Assembly: GCA_008933995.1 (NCBI GenBank)
Contig: WARS01002807.1
Location: forward strand, 248,001 to 312,000
Origin: Datnioides undecimradiatus
Taxonomy: Eukaryota; Chordata; Actinopteri; Lobotiformes; Datnioididae
Direction: 5' to 3'
DNA length: 64,000 nucleotides
Shown: piece after piece, positions 26,256 through 38,542 of the stretch
Layout of the letters: the number at the start of each line of letters is the position of its first letter
Position numbering within the stretch: the first letter of the stretch is position 1
The notes under the pieces: generated by a model
Seen by the model: only the letters and a program-made list of their open reading frames with translations
Databases searched by the model: none
What the model was told of the DNA's origin: nothing
Made by a program: the position numbers and the translations under genes

Positions 26256-27975
26256 TTCATTTAAATATGAAATAAATGCATCAGAGTATAAAAAAAGCGC
26301 CGAACCGTGCACGAACGTACTCGAAGTTGCCTCCCAGAGACGGGGGTTTAAAGCCATTTCAGACGTACAGTATTACATTCACGGCACGGTCCGAGGGTGT
26401 TTAACAAATTAAGTGCAACGGAGAAAAGATTATGTAATGGAGACTGAGAGGGAAGGAGCCGTGGAGGAAGGCTCGTCGTCCTGTAGATCAAAGATAAGCG
26501 CACCAGAGTCTTTGCTTTTTGCATTGGCGCTGGAACAGTCCGCGGGTTGGTTTGCCAGCCTCTTGACGAGACAGAAGGAGCCCAGCCAAGGATCAGGCTC
26601 GCAGGGATTATTTATAGAGTTGAGTGGGCTTCACGGACGCAGGCGTGGAATGTGTCAGAGAGAAAATGCATCATTGATCAAAGCCGGCTCAGAGATGCAG
26701 TCTTATTTTTGCCAAACGCCGAGCAGAGACGGGGGTTTGGAAGAAAACAATAGCCTCTACCAAAGGCTCCGTGTGTGCTGTGCTATAGTAAGCTCGCCTG
26801 CTCTTCTACCCACACGGGGTCCTCTGCGCCCACACAGGTGACCGGACTTCACTGAACACTTGCCAATTTTAGCCTCCTTCTCTCTCTCTACTCCAGCATC
26901 TAAATAGCTCCTCTGCTCTGTTCAAAATAAACACACAGTGGGCATTTGGAGGGTGAGTGTGCTGCACATGGAGGCAGGTGTGTGTGTGCGGCTTCTCAAT
27001 AACATGTGGGTTTTACACTGGAGCAGCGCGTGTAGGTGTGTTGCTGTAGGTGCACATGAGGAGGTGTAGAAGGGAGGACAGGACCTGTTTGGGGAGAGGT
27101 CCTGTGGAGACAAACACTCTGAAGGACAGGCTGTGGGGATCCGTGAACGCACATCTGTCACAGGAGAGCGCGGGGATGCTTCTCCCTCTCGCTCTGGTCC
27201 TGTGCAGGGGAGTAGGTGGGGGGATAATTGAGGAGGGTGGAGGAGGGGAGAGGAGTGTAGCAGAGGTGTCCTGTACTGCAGCAGGAGCAGCAGCGCAGCT
27301 CTCTGGTGGCAGGCGGGGGCATTTCTCTCCTCCCGCCGTTCGCTGCAATGCAGACGGCAGTCAAGGTTACGCCTGTGCGGCCGCACTGAGGATGCCGGGG
27401 CGGGCAGTCAGAGAGGCAACGATTAAGCTTCGGGAAACTTATGGCCTTGTTGTCCTGTAATGGTTTTATTTATAGCCGTGGAAACCCCTCGTGCTCAGAC
27501 TTGCAAATCCCACATGGACTCCTTCAACAGCACCTGATGTATCCGCGGCTTTAAAGAGCGCGTTCGCTGGCACAGATAACATCTCTCATTTTCCCCTTTG
27601 TTGCGGAGCTGCCTGTAATCTTTTGGCAGCCTGTCGTTTCGCACGAGCGTTGTGTCTGAGGTGGAGGGTAAATGCCGCCGAGATGTGCGGCAGGGGACTG
27701 GCAGGGTGACATTTGTTGTTAATCAGCCCCGCGCTCGTCCTCAGCCTCCTCTGTCTGCCTGTGATAATCACGCGTCGCGGCCACACGACAAACGCCGAGG
27801 GGCCGCGCAGGCTGCGTGCGGCCGCCGCTGCTGCAGAGGTTTCATTGGAAGCGGATCACAGAAAGGCCACATCTGGGAGCCACTGCAACCTTCTCACTTC
27901 CTGTTTAAAGTCGGCTGCAGTCTTGCGTAGACGGACGCAGCAGAGAGGAGGAGGGCGGCCATATTTCCCCATCCA

Positions 27976-28016
27976 GTGTGTGTGTGTGTGTGTTTTTGTG
28001 TGTGTGTGTGTGTGTG
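27976..28016. repeat. (GT)n microsatellite, interrupted
   Basis: Two GT blocks separated by TTTT in plcl intron 1. Confidence 0.9.
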
Positions 28017-28236
28017 AATTCCTCTGGCTTCTTCCCCCCTTTTGTTGCGCCTCAGGCTCAGGCACACGATTCATTGTGAGCCGGGTTCAAAACAGCTGCC
28101 TCTGTCAGATGTTATTGAGGAAGTGATAGATCATTTCCCACAGGGCGCTAGCATCCAGCGCACGGCTAGTCTGGCCTTAATTGTTTCCCAGTATCAGTCT
28201 CATCTCTTCATTGGTGCTATATGAAGGGATATATGC

Positions 28237-28259
28237 AGAGAGAGAGAGAGAGAGAGAGA
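28237..28259. repeat. (GA)n microsatellite
   Basis: About 11 GA units in plcl intron 1, within a purine-rich stretch that continues to about 28365. Confidence 0.92.
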
Positions 28260-29780
28260 CGGGGTAGGAAGAAATTAATTCAGGAGACACAAAGATTAAG
28301 TGAGAGAGAGAGAAAAACAAAGAGGGAGAGCAAACAATAGCGAGAGAGTGAAAGGACAAACAACAGACAGATGAGTGGACTGGTGAGAACCAGGTGTCAG
28401 AGCACCAGTGTCAACTATTATCCCTCCACTGGTCGTCACCGGGAGTCGGGCAAACGCACTTTCATGTCGCCCCCCCTCGTCCCCATTTTTGGCCAACGCC
28501 GCCGAGATCCGGCGCCTGCGGCTGGAACACCATTTGGGGAAATGCGAAAACACCGTGGTAATGAATGTAATGAGAGGAACGCTGTTGAGATCAGAGAACG
28601 CTGTTTAATTAAAGCAACGCGGACCGTGGGGAAGTATTAAGCACAGTGATATCTGAGTCAATGAGCGCCTCCAGTAGCGACGGCTGCGAGGGACTTGGCA
28701 CGCCGCTATCAGTTTGTTAGCATAAGCCTGTTGTCAGATATTGACTTCCATGATTATTATTTGAAGCAGAAGTGAAACTGAGTTGTGTGCCTGCCCGGCT
28801 ACACGAGACGACCGCTGTCACTTTGTTTACACGGACACATTCGGCCGCACGGGTAACTTTTCTGTCTCTTATCGGCGCAAAAGGCCAAAAAAATCGTAAG
28901 CGAGACTGATTTTCTTATTTTAACAACATTCAACATTCAAAAATTAAATTACATCTTAAAAATCTTTTAAACTACTTCCTGTCACGGTCATTTTGAGATT
29001 AAAACACCAGTGTGCAGACGTCCCGTAGTAGTGAAAACCCCTGCAACAGTCGTCTCCTGAAGGGTTTCGTCCAAAATGCCTCCCGCCGCCGTGGGTGCAC
29101 GCGTTTTTTGTTTTTTTTTGGGTGGCCCCGCCTGAAGCCTGTGCGATAATCTTGGGAGATTCTGTTCTGGGACACTCGGGTACATTAGCTGCCGGGGCAC
29201 AGAGCTCGCACGGAGTTGGCACAGTCAATGGAGGCGGTGTGAGATAGGAATCGTGAATATGAGCCGATGGAACAACCTTCAGACATCCTCCGCTTAAACC
29301 GGGGGAAAACCAGCGGAGAGTGCGTTCGGCAGGAGATTGTCAGGGAATCCGGGGACAAACAACCCCTTCCTGTGCCCCCCCCCACCTCCATATACGAGGA
29401 TTATTGTGTTATTATTTAACACAGCTTCTACAGAATTACCAGCGTGACCTGACAGACACACAATCACTCAGAGTGAGTGGGAGCTGAGATTGACAGCGGA
29501 CACCTTGCCCACGGAAGAGGCTGACCAGAACTGGATGTGACTTGACCCTGCAAAGGAGTCTGTCTCTCTCTCTCCATATGTTTGTCTCTCTGCCTCCTGC
29601 TTAGCAACAAGCACACACGAGCACGCGCCAAACTCACCTGAACTGAGCTCAGTTCTGAGTTCTGCGGGAAATAATTGGCCCCATTGGTGACGCGAGGCGA
29701 TGGAAAGCATAAGGGAAGCAGCTGGGGAGAACGAGGGCGGCGCGATAGGGAAGCCACAGGAGAGCCTGACATGGGCGTGC

Positions 29781-29811
29781 ACGTGTGTGTGTGTGTGTGT
29801 GCGTGTGTGTA
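29781..29811. repeat. (GT)n microsatellite with a GC interruption
   Basis: Starts GCACGTGTG and contains one GCGT unit; alternating purine/pyrimidine throughout this range. Confidence 0.88.
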
Positions 29812-30624
29812 TGCACGCCAGTATGTGCGACGGACCCAGAAAGGTGTGATATGATTTACGACCGAACCTGTGGGTGCGCCGCACTGAATGCACCGAGGTG
29901 GTCTCATGAATGGAGTCTTAAACACAAATCCGCGGGACTGAATTATCTAAGCTGGACGTGCAACACTTGGTGCCTTTTCCTTTGGCTCCACAGCTCGATA
30001 GCATTGACCTCCACCCCCCTCTGCGGGCCGGTAATTAGTGAGACTGTTTGGTGCTCTTTGGCTTGTTCGGCGTCCTCCGGGGGGATTTCCACGCATTATC
30101 CGAGCACAAGAAGGAGCGCTAACAGCAGAACCGTGGCTTTGCATTCAAGGCACGGCGAGCGTCGCGCACAATGGACCACCTGGATGGAAATGTAAATCCG
30201 ACGCGCGGGCACGTCTGCAAGCCGCTCGATTTTCAGACCTTCGGTGTTCTCGCCCGTTCACACGTTACGTTCGTGTTCTGCGAAACTGCACCAAGATGGA
30301 GCGGCGAGTCGCACAATGTGCAGCTGAGAGTGCCGCTGTGAGAATTAAAGCGGTCGCCCACACGAGAGATTATAGTGACAAACGTTGACAGGCCCGGCTT
30401 CTCTCTCTCTCTCCCCCGACTCTCCTTCCTCTCATCCGTCTCTCTTTATTCTCTCCATCCCTCCCTCGCCTCTCCTGTTTCCAAAATCTGTATTCAATTC
30501 GAAGACGCTTTACGGGCACGACAGATAACAGTGCCCCGTTGTCAAGGCAAAATGTTACTGACATTGTGTTTATCTCTCCGTCCCTCCCTTTGTCTCTCAC
30601 TTTCGCCCTCTGAGAATTCAGTTT

Positions 30625-30695
30625 TTCAATTTGATTCAATTTGCTTTATTGGCATTGAGGTTGCACAGCATTGCCAAAACATCTAAACAAATTAA
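30625..30695. repeat. possible teleost interspersed repeat (TTTGCTTTATTGGCAT type)
   Basis: TTGATTCAATTTGCTTTATT followed by GGCATTGAGGTTGCACAGCA and TTGCCAAAACATCTAAACAA resembles a dispersed fish repeat whose signature is AATTTGCTTTATTGGCATGA with TTGCCAAA further on. Only about 70 bases match, so the family and boundaries are unsure. Confidence 0.45.
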
Positions 30696-31906
30696 GTTAA
30701 CATTAAACTCATTAAACTCTCTTCCTCAATTTCCCTCAATCGTTCCTGCTATTTGTCTTTCTTGCATATACGCAGGCTTAACATCTATCTCCCCTCCTCT
30801 CTCTACGCATGTGTCTCTCCGCCTGGTTTTAGGGAGTAGGGTCTGTTAGAGGCTGAGTGACGTCTGGCCTAAACACTGTGTGGCAGGATTCAGATGCCGG
30901 TTTGTGTAACCGTCTTTGATGTGGGTAGGAAGAGGCACTGCGGTGCCTTAGGATAGCGGTGGGCAGCCTAGGAGGGAGGAGGGGGGTGCTCTGATGATGA
31001 CCTCCCACCTACCTCATCCGAGTAGTCTGGGGCTTACTGAGCTGTGAAATCCTTCGAGGCAAAAGCCAGAGCTCCGGTGCTTCTGCAGGGAACCGGTTTG
31101 GACTCGCACCTAAACAGACAGTACACGTAATAATCACATCACCTTCGCGTTTTCATTTAGTTTGAGCGGGAATTCATTCCGTTTGTTGCTCCTCTCGCGT
31201 TTAAAGGTGGGGGAAAGCCTTGCCTTGCCTTGCCGTGTTTGAAAAGACTCAAAGAAAACAAATTGCAAGGGCATGTCATTTATGGAGAGCATTACTTAAA
31301 AATATGTATAGAGTTTGTGTTTGTACAGTGCAAATGACTCAGCCCGGAGACACTGAAGCCTTCCTCCGTTTCTCACCTACGCAGGCGACGCAACGGCCAC
31401 CATGACGGACCATTAATCCGATAATTAAAGGGGAAGACATGTTTGCCTTGACTGTAACTTTATCACAGAGATTTAAACAATAATTGTAATGTTTAACCAT
31501 TAAACGTGTCTTTGACGTATGAGTGTGCCCGTTTTGCACGTGCAAGGCGGACATTTGCCGCGTTCCTTCGACGCTGCGCTTTTTAAAGTAGGACGCCGTA
31601 AAAGGTCGATGGAAACGGAAAAACTGCGCTGGCTTGAGTTGAGTTTTTGCCTTTTTTCGTAATGGAATTGCAGAAGTCATGTGACCGATCAGCTGTGCCC
31701 GCCTGAAGAGACGAAGGAGCTGTTTCTGCAGATGTCTCCTCATTGCTCCAAACAGATCTGACGTAACCTTCCTCACACTGATGCATGAAACAAACAGAAA
31801 TATCAGATTTACATCATGTTTTCATCTCTGCTCTCGTTCCATTACGTCACCTTGTTTTGTCCCGTCCTCTCCTTCAACGGTATAATGGTTTCCGATCAGA
31901 GAAATG

Positions 31907-31920
31907 CCGCCACCTGCTGC
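31907..31920 (-). promoter_or_regulatory. CTCF-like motif
   Basis: On the minus strand, GCAGCAGGTGGCGG matches 13 of 14 core positions. It lies in plcl intron 1. Confidence 0.35.
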
Positions 31921-34900
31921 TTATCGCAACTAACCAATGATGGCACTCATTTGCATTGTCGCTGTCTGATCGTCTCTGATTTTGTTTAAAATTTGGATAG
32001 ATCTGGATGCAAACCCAGCTTTTGCTTCTATGATCCCCCAGCACACATGCAGACAAACACAACGCACACACTCTGACTCACTTCTTGGAGAGCACGTCAT
32101 CAAGAGGCCTCTGCTCTGCTCTGTTGTGTCTTCACTCCCCATTACCCACGCTCCCCTGTTGCCTTATTCACCGATTCACATTGCACACACACAAATGACA
32201 CAGTAGCTCTGTGGGCGAGAGCAACCGAGCCGTGCCTGACTACTTTCTGCAGACCCGCTTCGGAGTTGAGATGTGATAGGAGCAAGGAGTGGCGAGTGGC
32301 AGGCAGCCAGCACAGCCGTGACGAGGATGTGGGATGGTTTGAGGTTTGGTGGGATGGGGAGGAAGTGGGCCGTGGTAGTGAAAGAGGCAGTATGTCCAGA
32401 CTCCCACAGGAAGACCTTTAGGGGAGAGATTCATCTTCCATGTGATCAAAAGCAGGTTGAGCTGCTCAGCACTCCGGTCCAACGTTCGACAGTCCAGTTG
32501 CTGCAACATGCACCCTTTCAGCCCTCAGTTGTTGAGCTGCACAGTCTGCATGGAAACGGGTAGCAGAGGAGGCTCTGGGGACTTTTTGTCGATGTGCTTG
32601 TGTTTCACCGATCGGCTGCAGCTTTAAAACCAGCATACCTGTTTTAGCGTTGTGGCTGATCGGCGCACACTCTGGAGATGAAGCAGATGTTGTTTTACCA
32701 AGAGACATAACAGACTGGGCGGGGGGGGTGCAGGAGAGTCAACCAGATGCTTATTTGTGTTTTTTTGAGATATAACTATATAATTGGAAATGCAGTACTT
32801 ATAAAATTATACAAAGATAGCAGGTGTTTGAGAATAGCTTGTCCAATTTGCCCAACAGTGCCATTTTAAAGAGTTATTGTTTTGGCATACTCCGCTCAGT
32901 GGGGCGCTGCAGTGTAACAGGCAACCTGAGAACTCATGTTGAATTAATTGCCTCCCTGGAGTTAAGTTCCTCATGTCATACTGCTCATGGCGTCCAGCAC
33001 CCGGGTGTGACAACAGGAAGAGCGAGTGCGACATACCACTGCCCTTCAGAGGATGTTGGGGGACGCGTTGCACAGCCTGCCCCGTCCCCAGCAGCTTCAC
33101 CCTTCCATCGGGGAGCGTTTGACCCAGCCCGGAGCCAGCCAGCATCACTGCAGGAAAAAGGGGGTGGGGGAGGTGTGGAGGATTACCAAAATACCCCCAT
33201 ATCACCGCGGCAACAGCAGAAAACAGCAGCAACAGGCGGTCAGGCCAGAAGCACTCAAGCACGTACCCGCTCATAAACAGAAATACTGACATCTCTACCA
33301 GGAAAGACCCCAGGGGCTGTGGGAAGTAAAATGGGGAGAGAGTGCAACAGAAGCGCAGTCAATCAATGGAGGAAAAAAGAGGGCTGCATGCAGGAAAATA
33401 CAGAAATACATAGTTTGTATGAAATAGATGGATAACGTTGTCTATTTTGGACTCAACCAGGAAAGTGATCCTAACGAATCCTTTACCTCTAGGTCACCAT
33501 TCTTATGATTTCACATTTAAATGTACTAAATAGAATTCAGTTTCATTAGAGTGTGTGAAATTACCCCTAACAGACACATTTTGCCCACTTTGTTTTGATT
33601 GAGAGGTCAGAGCTGAGGGTAACAGCGTGTGGTCCTACCTGGCTGCCCGGCTAATTTAACAGCTTGTTAATGAGACACAAGATTACCCTCACACCCTTTG
33701 ACCCTCTGTGGCTACAGCACTTCCCCAAAGAAGGCCTGGAAACAATCAGCCCTCAACCGATCTCCCCCTCTTGCCAGCTTGTGCGGATGTCTGACTCTGC
33801 AGAGCAAACCAGAGGAGAGACAAACTGCCTTTTTGGATGTTCAACCAACAGAATAGGCTTTTCTCTGTCTCTGGCTTGCGAGATTAAAGAGTGCAACGTC
33901 TAGTTTGAAATGCGATCTCTTGATTATGGCCTCCAGATTTATATCCCACCAAGCACGGTAATGGATTGGGTGAAGTGGTTGACAAGTTCTCCTCACTCCT
34001 AGGTTACCTCTGTGAAAGAGTTGGAATTGTATTATCCTCTAGCTGAACCAACAGCAACCTTGTTACCCTCACAATCTTGGCAAGGGTAGATGCATTACTA
34101 TGTGCCTGTGGGTCTTGGCACTAGCGCTCTCAACAATTGCATGCAAGTGCTTCTCAAGGCGGGGAGAAAATGCTCGAATAACTCTATTTTAACACATAGG
34201 GAGTAACCCCTGTGACCTGGGTGGTCCCAGCATCGCATGGCCACAGCGCACCATCTGGTGTGAGACCAGCAAAGGCACTGGCTAGACTTTGCAAAAGGTT
34301 TATCCATCCACATTGCAGAGTGATTTGTATCTCTATTCATTCTTTTTGCCATCTCTGAATAATTACAGATTTGTAAATTATGCTATCGAGTACCTTTGTG
34401 TTTGGGAATTAGATAGAGGTCGTAAAACAAGGGCAAAACCACAGAGTGATGATTGTGTCATTTCGCCGGCTTTGCATCAAGTGGCGCTCATCAATCGTGA
34501 TGAGGTGCCGGGCGTCATCTGCCCCTGACCGTCAGGTGGAAGATTAATGGCCGCGAGGGGTTTCACTGTGGCTAGAGTTGCACCATGCTCTAGGGAGATC
34601 CATCAGGCCTGTACAGACAGTCACTGTCTTGGCGAGAAGACATACTCACTCCTTTTGTAGCCCTTGGGGTCTTCTGGCCGTCCTAGGTGTCTTTCTTTAA
34701 ACTAAAAATGATCAACAAACGTGGAACGAGGAAGTAAACCGAGAGTGGCTTCGGTTACATTTATTTAATATGAGAGGTCTTGCACGTAATCATGAATCAC
34801 TGCAGGCGTGTCAGTGTGGTAATAGATGTTTTCAGAAAATTCTTTTAAAAATGAATTTGTCCTCTGTTTGAGTTTCCGCAGTTTGTGCCTTGAATCTTTA

Positions 34901-36055
34901 AATGTGACAATAATTTGGCGATTGGTTTAGTTGTGATCTCGATGCACTGTTCTGCGCCGTATGCATTATTCAACAAGCACACTTTTCAAGCCCTCAACCA
35001 GGCCATCTGCATTCAGGCTATCTAGCTAACCACAGCCCTGTGTGGAAATAGGGCAGCACTGTCTGTCTGCATTCTGCCAGCTATGCTCACACCCTAAAAG
35101 CTGCAAAAGTTCAGCTGCGTCATGGCAGGTGGTGTGCAGAGCCTCTGTTTTGCTGTTTTCAAAAGTTTAACTTTTGCCTCGCAGGGAGAGGCAGTCTCAT
35201 CAGAGCTTCAGCAATGCAGTCTGTTAGGAACTGGCTGACAAGGAATGTAGTTGGAGGTTGTGCACAGGATGAATACTCAGTCACATCTCACTCGCACTTA
35301 CGAGGTAACTTGAAACCGATTTTAAAACTCTTAACTTGGTTCGAGAGATGAAACCAAAGCAACTTGAGCCACGTTGAAATCGCATCTCCAGTTTTGTACC
35401 CTATCATTACAGCAACCGGCCCTGTTTTAAAAAAGAAACAGACCTCATGCTGGAGGCATTACATTATATTATGATTTGTCTAAGGGGGAAAACCCCAAAC
35501 AGTCGCTTTGATATCCCTGAAGTTATGCAATTTTAAATAAGAGCAGAATAATTATGCTATACTGTATTACTGCATTTTGAATAGGATTACAATGATCTGT
35601 GAGGACATAGATAAAAGATCATGCATGAATTCTAAAAAATATTGATTTTGTGCAGTTTTACATCGTCAAGAAAACCAAAACATTCACCACTGTGTCACAT
35701 CTACATAAAGATAGGCCCCAGCATGTTGGCTCACTAGGTGCTTGCATATTTATGCATTCGGCAGCTCAGTGAGGTTTACTGGGGGGAATGTTGTATCACG
35801 TTAATCTTTAAAGGTAAATATACACATGATACAACATTATGGCAGCATAACATTGTGTTTAGATTCATATTTTATTGATGTAGTTGCAAAGCTGCTTTGC
35901 GACGAAAGGGCAAACTCAGCCTTGTGTCTCTTTTATCCTTCTCTGTGCATTATAATCTCACTGTAATATTCACTGCTGTCGCCTGAATTCAGATGCAAAG
36001 TGTAACCAAGAAATCCCTCTCTGTCCAACCCTCCCCCATCCCTTTCTGTTTACAG

Positions 36056-38542
36056 GATGGTTCCAAACAGAGGCAGGTGAGGAAGAAAACAGTGTCCTTC
36101 AGCTCAATGCCAAGTGACCGCAAGATCAACAGCACTGCCGCTTGCATGGCCTTCATGATGGAGGGCTGTGAAATGAAGAAGGTGCGTTCCAACTCGCGCA
36201 TGTACAACCGCTACTTCCTGCTGGATCCAGACATGCACTGGCTTCGCTGGGAGCCTTCCAAGAAGGATTCAGAGAAGGCTAAACTGGAGATCAAGGGCAT
36301 CAAGGAGGTCCGTTTGGGAAAGAAAACTCCAGTTCTGCGCAGCAATGGGCTCTCAGACCAGTTCCCCGATGAATGCGCCTTCTCCATCATCTACGGGGAT
36401 AACTATGAATCCTTAGATTTGGTAGCTAGTACAGCAGATGTTGTCAGCACCTGGGTGATGGGCCTGAGGTATCTGGTGTCTTATGGGCGGCACACCGTGG
36501 ACATGGTGGAACCCAGCCAACCGAGTCTAAGAACGTCCTGGATCGGCTCAGTGTTTGAGCTAGCAGATATGGAAAAGAAAGGACACATAGATTTGTTCAG
36601 GGCCACGCAGATCATCAAGGGACTCAACCCTGGAATGAAAGAGTCCAGGATAGAGCTGAAGTTTAAAGAACTCCAGAAAGCTAAAGACCAATACGGGGAG
36701 GCAATTAACATGGACACCTTTGTGGAGGCCTACTGTGAGCTCTGCACACGACCAGAGATTTTCTTCCTACTGGTGCAGTTCTCCAGTAACAAGGAGTATC
36801 TGGACAGTAAAGATCTGATGCTGTTCGTGGAGGTGGAGCAGGGTGTGGAAGGTGTGACAGAGGACATGTGCAGGGATATTGTTCAGAAATTCGAGCCGTC
36901 CGCTGAAGGCAGAGAGAGAGGCTACCTCTCCATTGACGGCTTTACACACTACCTCCTTTCCTCTGAATGCCACATCTTTGACCCGCAACACAAACGTGTG
37001 TGCCAGGATATGAACCAGCCGCTGTCCCACTACTACATCAACTCGTCACATAATGCCTCCCTGCTGGAAGATCATTTCTGGGGTTCCTCGGACATCAGCA
37101 GCTACATTCGAGCTCTGAGGATGGGCTGTCGCAGTATTGAAGTTATTGTGTGGGACGGCCCTGATAATGAGCCAGTGGTTTACGTTGGTAGTTCTATTGC
37201 CTCACATCTGGCTTTCTCAAAAGTCCTGGAGATTATAAACCAATATGCGTTTGAGGGCTCGGAGTATCCCCTGATTCTGTGCTTAGTGACCCACTGCTGC
37301 GTCCCCCAGCAGAGAGTCATGGCGCAGCACATGAAGAAGATTCTTGGCGACAAGCTGTACGTTGACCCTCCCAACAAGGAGGAAAACTATCTGCCCTCAC
37401 CTGAGAAACTCAAGGGTAAAATCCTCCTCAAGGGTAAAAGGCTACCACCCGGCTGCACAGACGCTGAAGGGGATGTGACCGATGAGGAGGAGGGTCTGGA
37501 AATGTCCCGAAGAGTGGGTGCTGACGAGAAGGACCAACTAAATGGCTTAGGCTACAAGAGACTCAGACTGTGCAGGGAGCTCTCTGACCTTGTGTCTCTC
37601 TGCAAGTCAGTCCAGTTTAGGGACTTTGAGATCTCCAAGAGGGACCAAAAACACTGGGAGATTTGCTCCTTCAATGAGGTTGATGCAAACAGGTTTGCCA
37701 ACGAGTTCCCAGAGGAATTTGTTTGTTATAACAAACGCTTTCTCTCCAGGGTTTATCCCACACCTATGAGAATTGACGCCAGCAACATGAACCCTCAGGA
37801 TTTCTGGAAGTGTGGGTGCCAGATTGTGGCCATGAACTATCAGACGCCAGGCCTGATGATGGACCTCAACCTAGGCTGGTTCAGGCAGAATGGCAACTGT
37901 GGGTATGTTTTGCGGCCAGCCATCATGAGGGAGGAGGTGTCCTACTTCAGTGCCAACGCTCGGGACTCCCTGCCAGGAGTGTCTGCCCAACTTCTTCACA
38001 TCAAAGTCATCAGTGGGCAGAATCTGCCCAAGCCTCGCGGTTCTGCTGCTAAGGGTGATGTGGTGGAGCCCTACATATATGTCGAGATCCACGGCATCCC
38101 AGCTGACTGCGCTGAGCAAAGAACCAAGACCGTGTCCCAGAATGGCGACAACCCTATTTTCGATGAGACTTTTGAATTCCAGATCAATTTACCGGAACTT
38201 GCGGTACTGCGCTTTGTGGTGCTGGATGACGACTACATTGGTGACGAGTTCATTGGCCAGTACACCATCCCATTTGAGTGCCTACAGCCAGGCTACAGAC
38301 ATGTCCCCCTACAGTCTCTGACGGGAGAGTTCCTACCCAACACCACGCTGTTTGTCCACGTAGCCATCACCAACAGACGGGGTGGAGGAAAGGCGCATAA
38401 GAGGGGTTTGTCTGTCAGGAAAGGAAGGAAAGCCCGTGAGTACACCACCACCAAGACCACAGGGATCAAGGTAGTGGACGAACTCTTCAGAGCTTCTACC
38501 CAGCCCCTCAGGGAGGCCACAGACCTCAGAGAAAACGTGCAG
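36056..38542 (+). CDS. plcl coding exon 2 (PH, EF-hand-like, X, Y and C2 domains)
   Basis: This 2487-bp phase-0 exon encodes residues 102-930, the giant core exon typical of PLCL genes. Visible in order: RKKTVSF (PP1-docking type), a PH domain with basic residues KKVRSNSR before the RYFLL strand, EF-hand-like helices, the X box starting [13 protein letters not shown], the linker GDVTDEEEG, the Y box from [10 protein letters not shown], and a C2 domain with [14 protein letters not shown] and [17 protein letters not shown]. Compared with catalytic PLC-delta1, the His311/Asn312 pair is kept (residues 433-434) and Glu341 is kept (463). Asp343 is Ile (465), His356 is Val (478) and Glu390 is Val (512). 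Catalysis is therefore very unlikely. The exon ends ENVQ, followed by the donor GTAAGG at 38543. An in-frame ATG lies 63 bases upstream at 35993. Confidence 0.97.

Larger units (their letters stand above)
1342..36055 (+). other. plcl intron 1 (34.7 kb)
   Basis: The donor is GTTGGT at 1342 and the acceptor is a long pyrimidine tract ending in TTTACAG at 36055. The intron is large, as in other vertebrate PLCL genes. It contains most of the window's microsatellites, several interspersed-repeat fragments and many low-complexity stretches built on GCTAA/TTAGC words (about 8340-8600 and 10377-11765). The open frames inside it are short, mostly made of simple repeats, and match no family I recognise. 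From about 31.4 kb to exon 2 the sequence becomes less CpG-rich. I see no second gene on either strand. Confidence 0.75.

Noticed and set aside
32807..33292. Minus-strand open frame of 161 codons with a hydrophobic start
   Set aside because: It matches nothing I recognise. It overlaps a comparable frame on the other strand, and neither has splice, promoter or polyadenylation signals that make sense.
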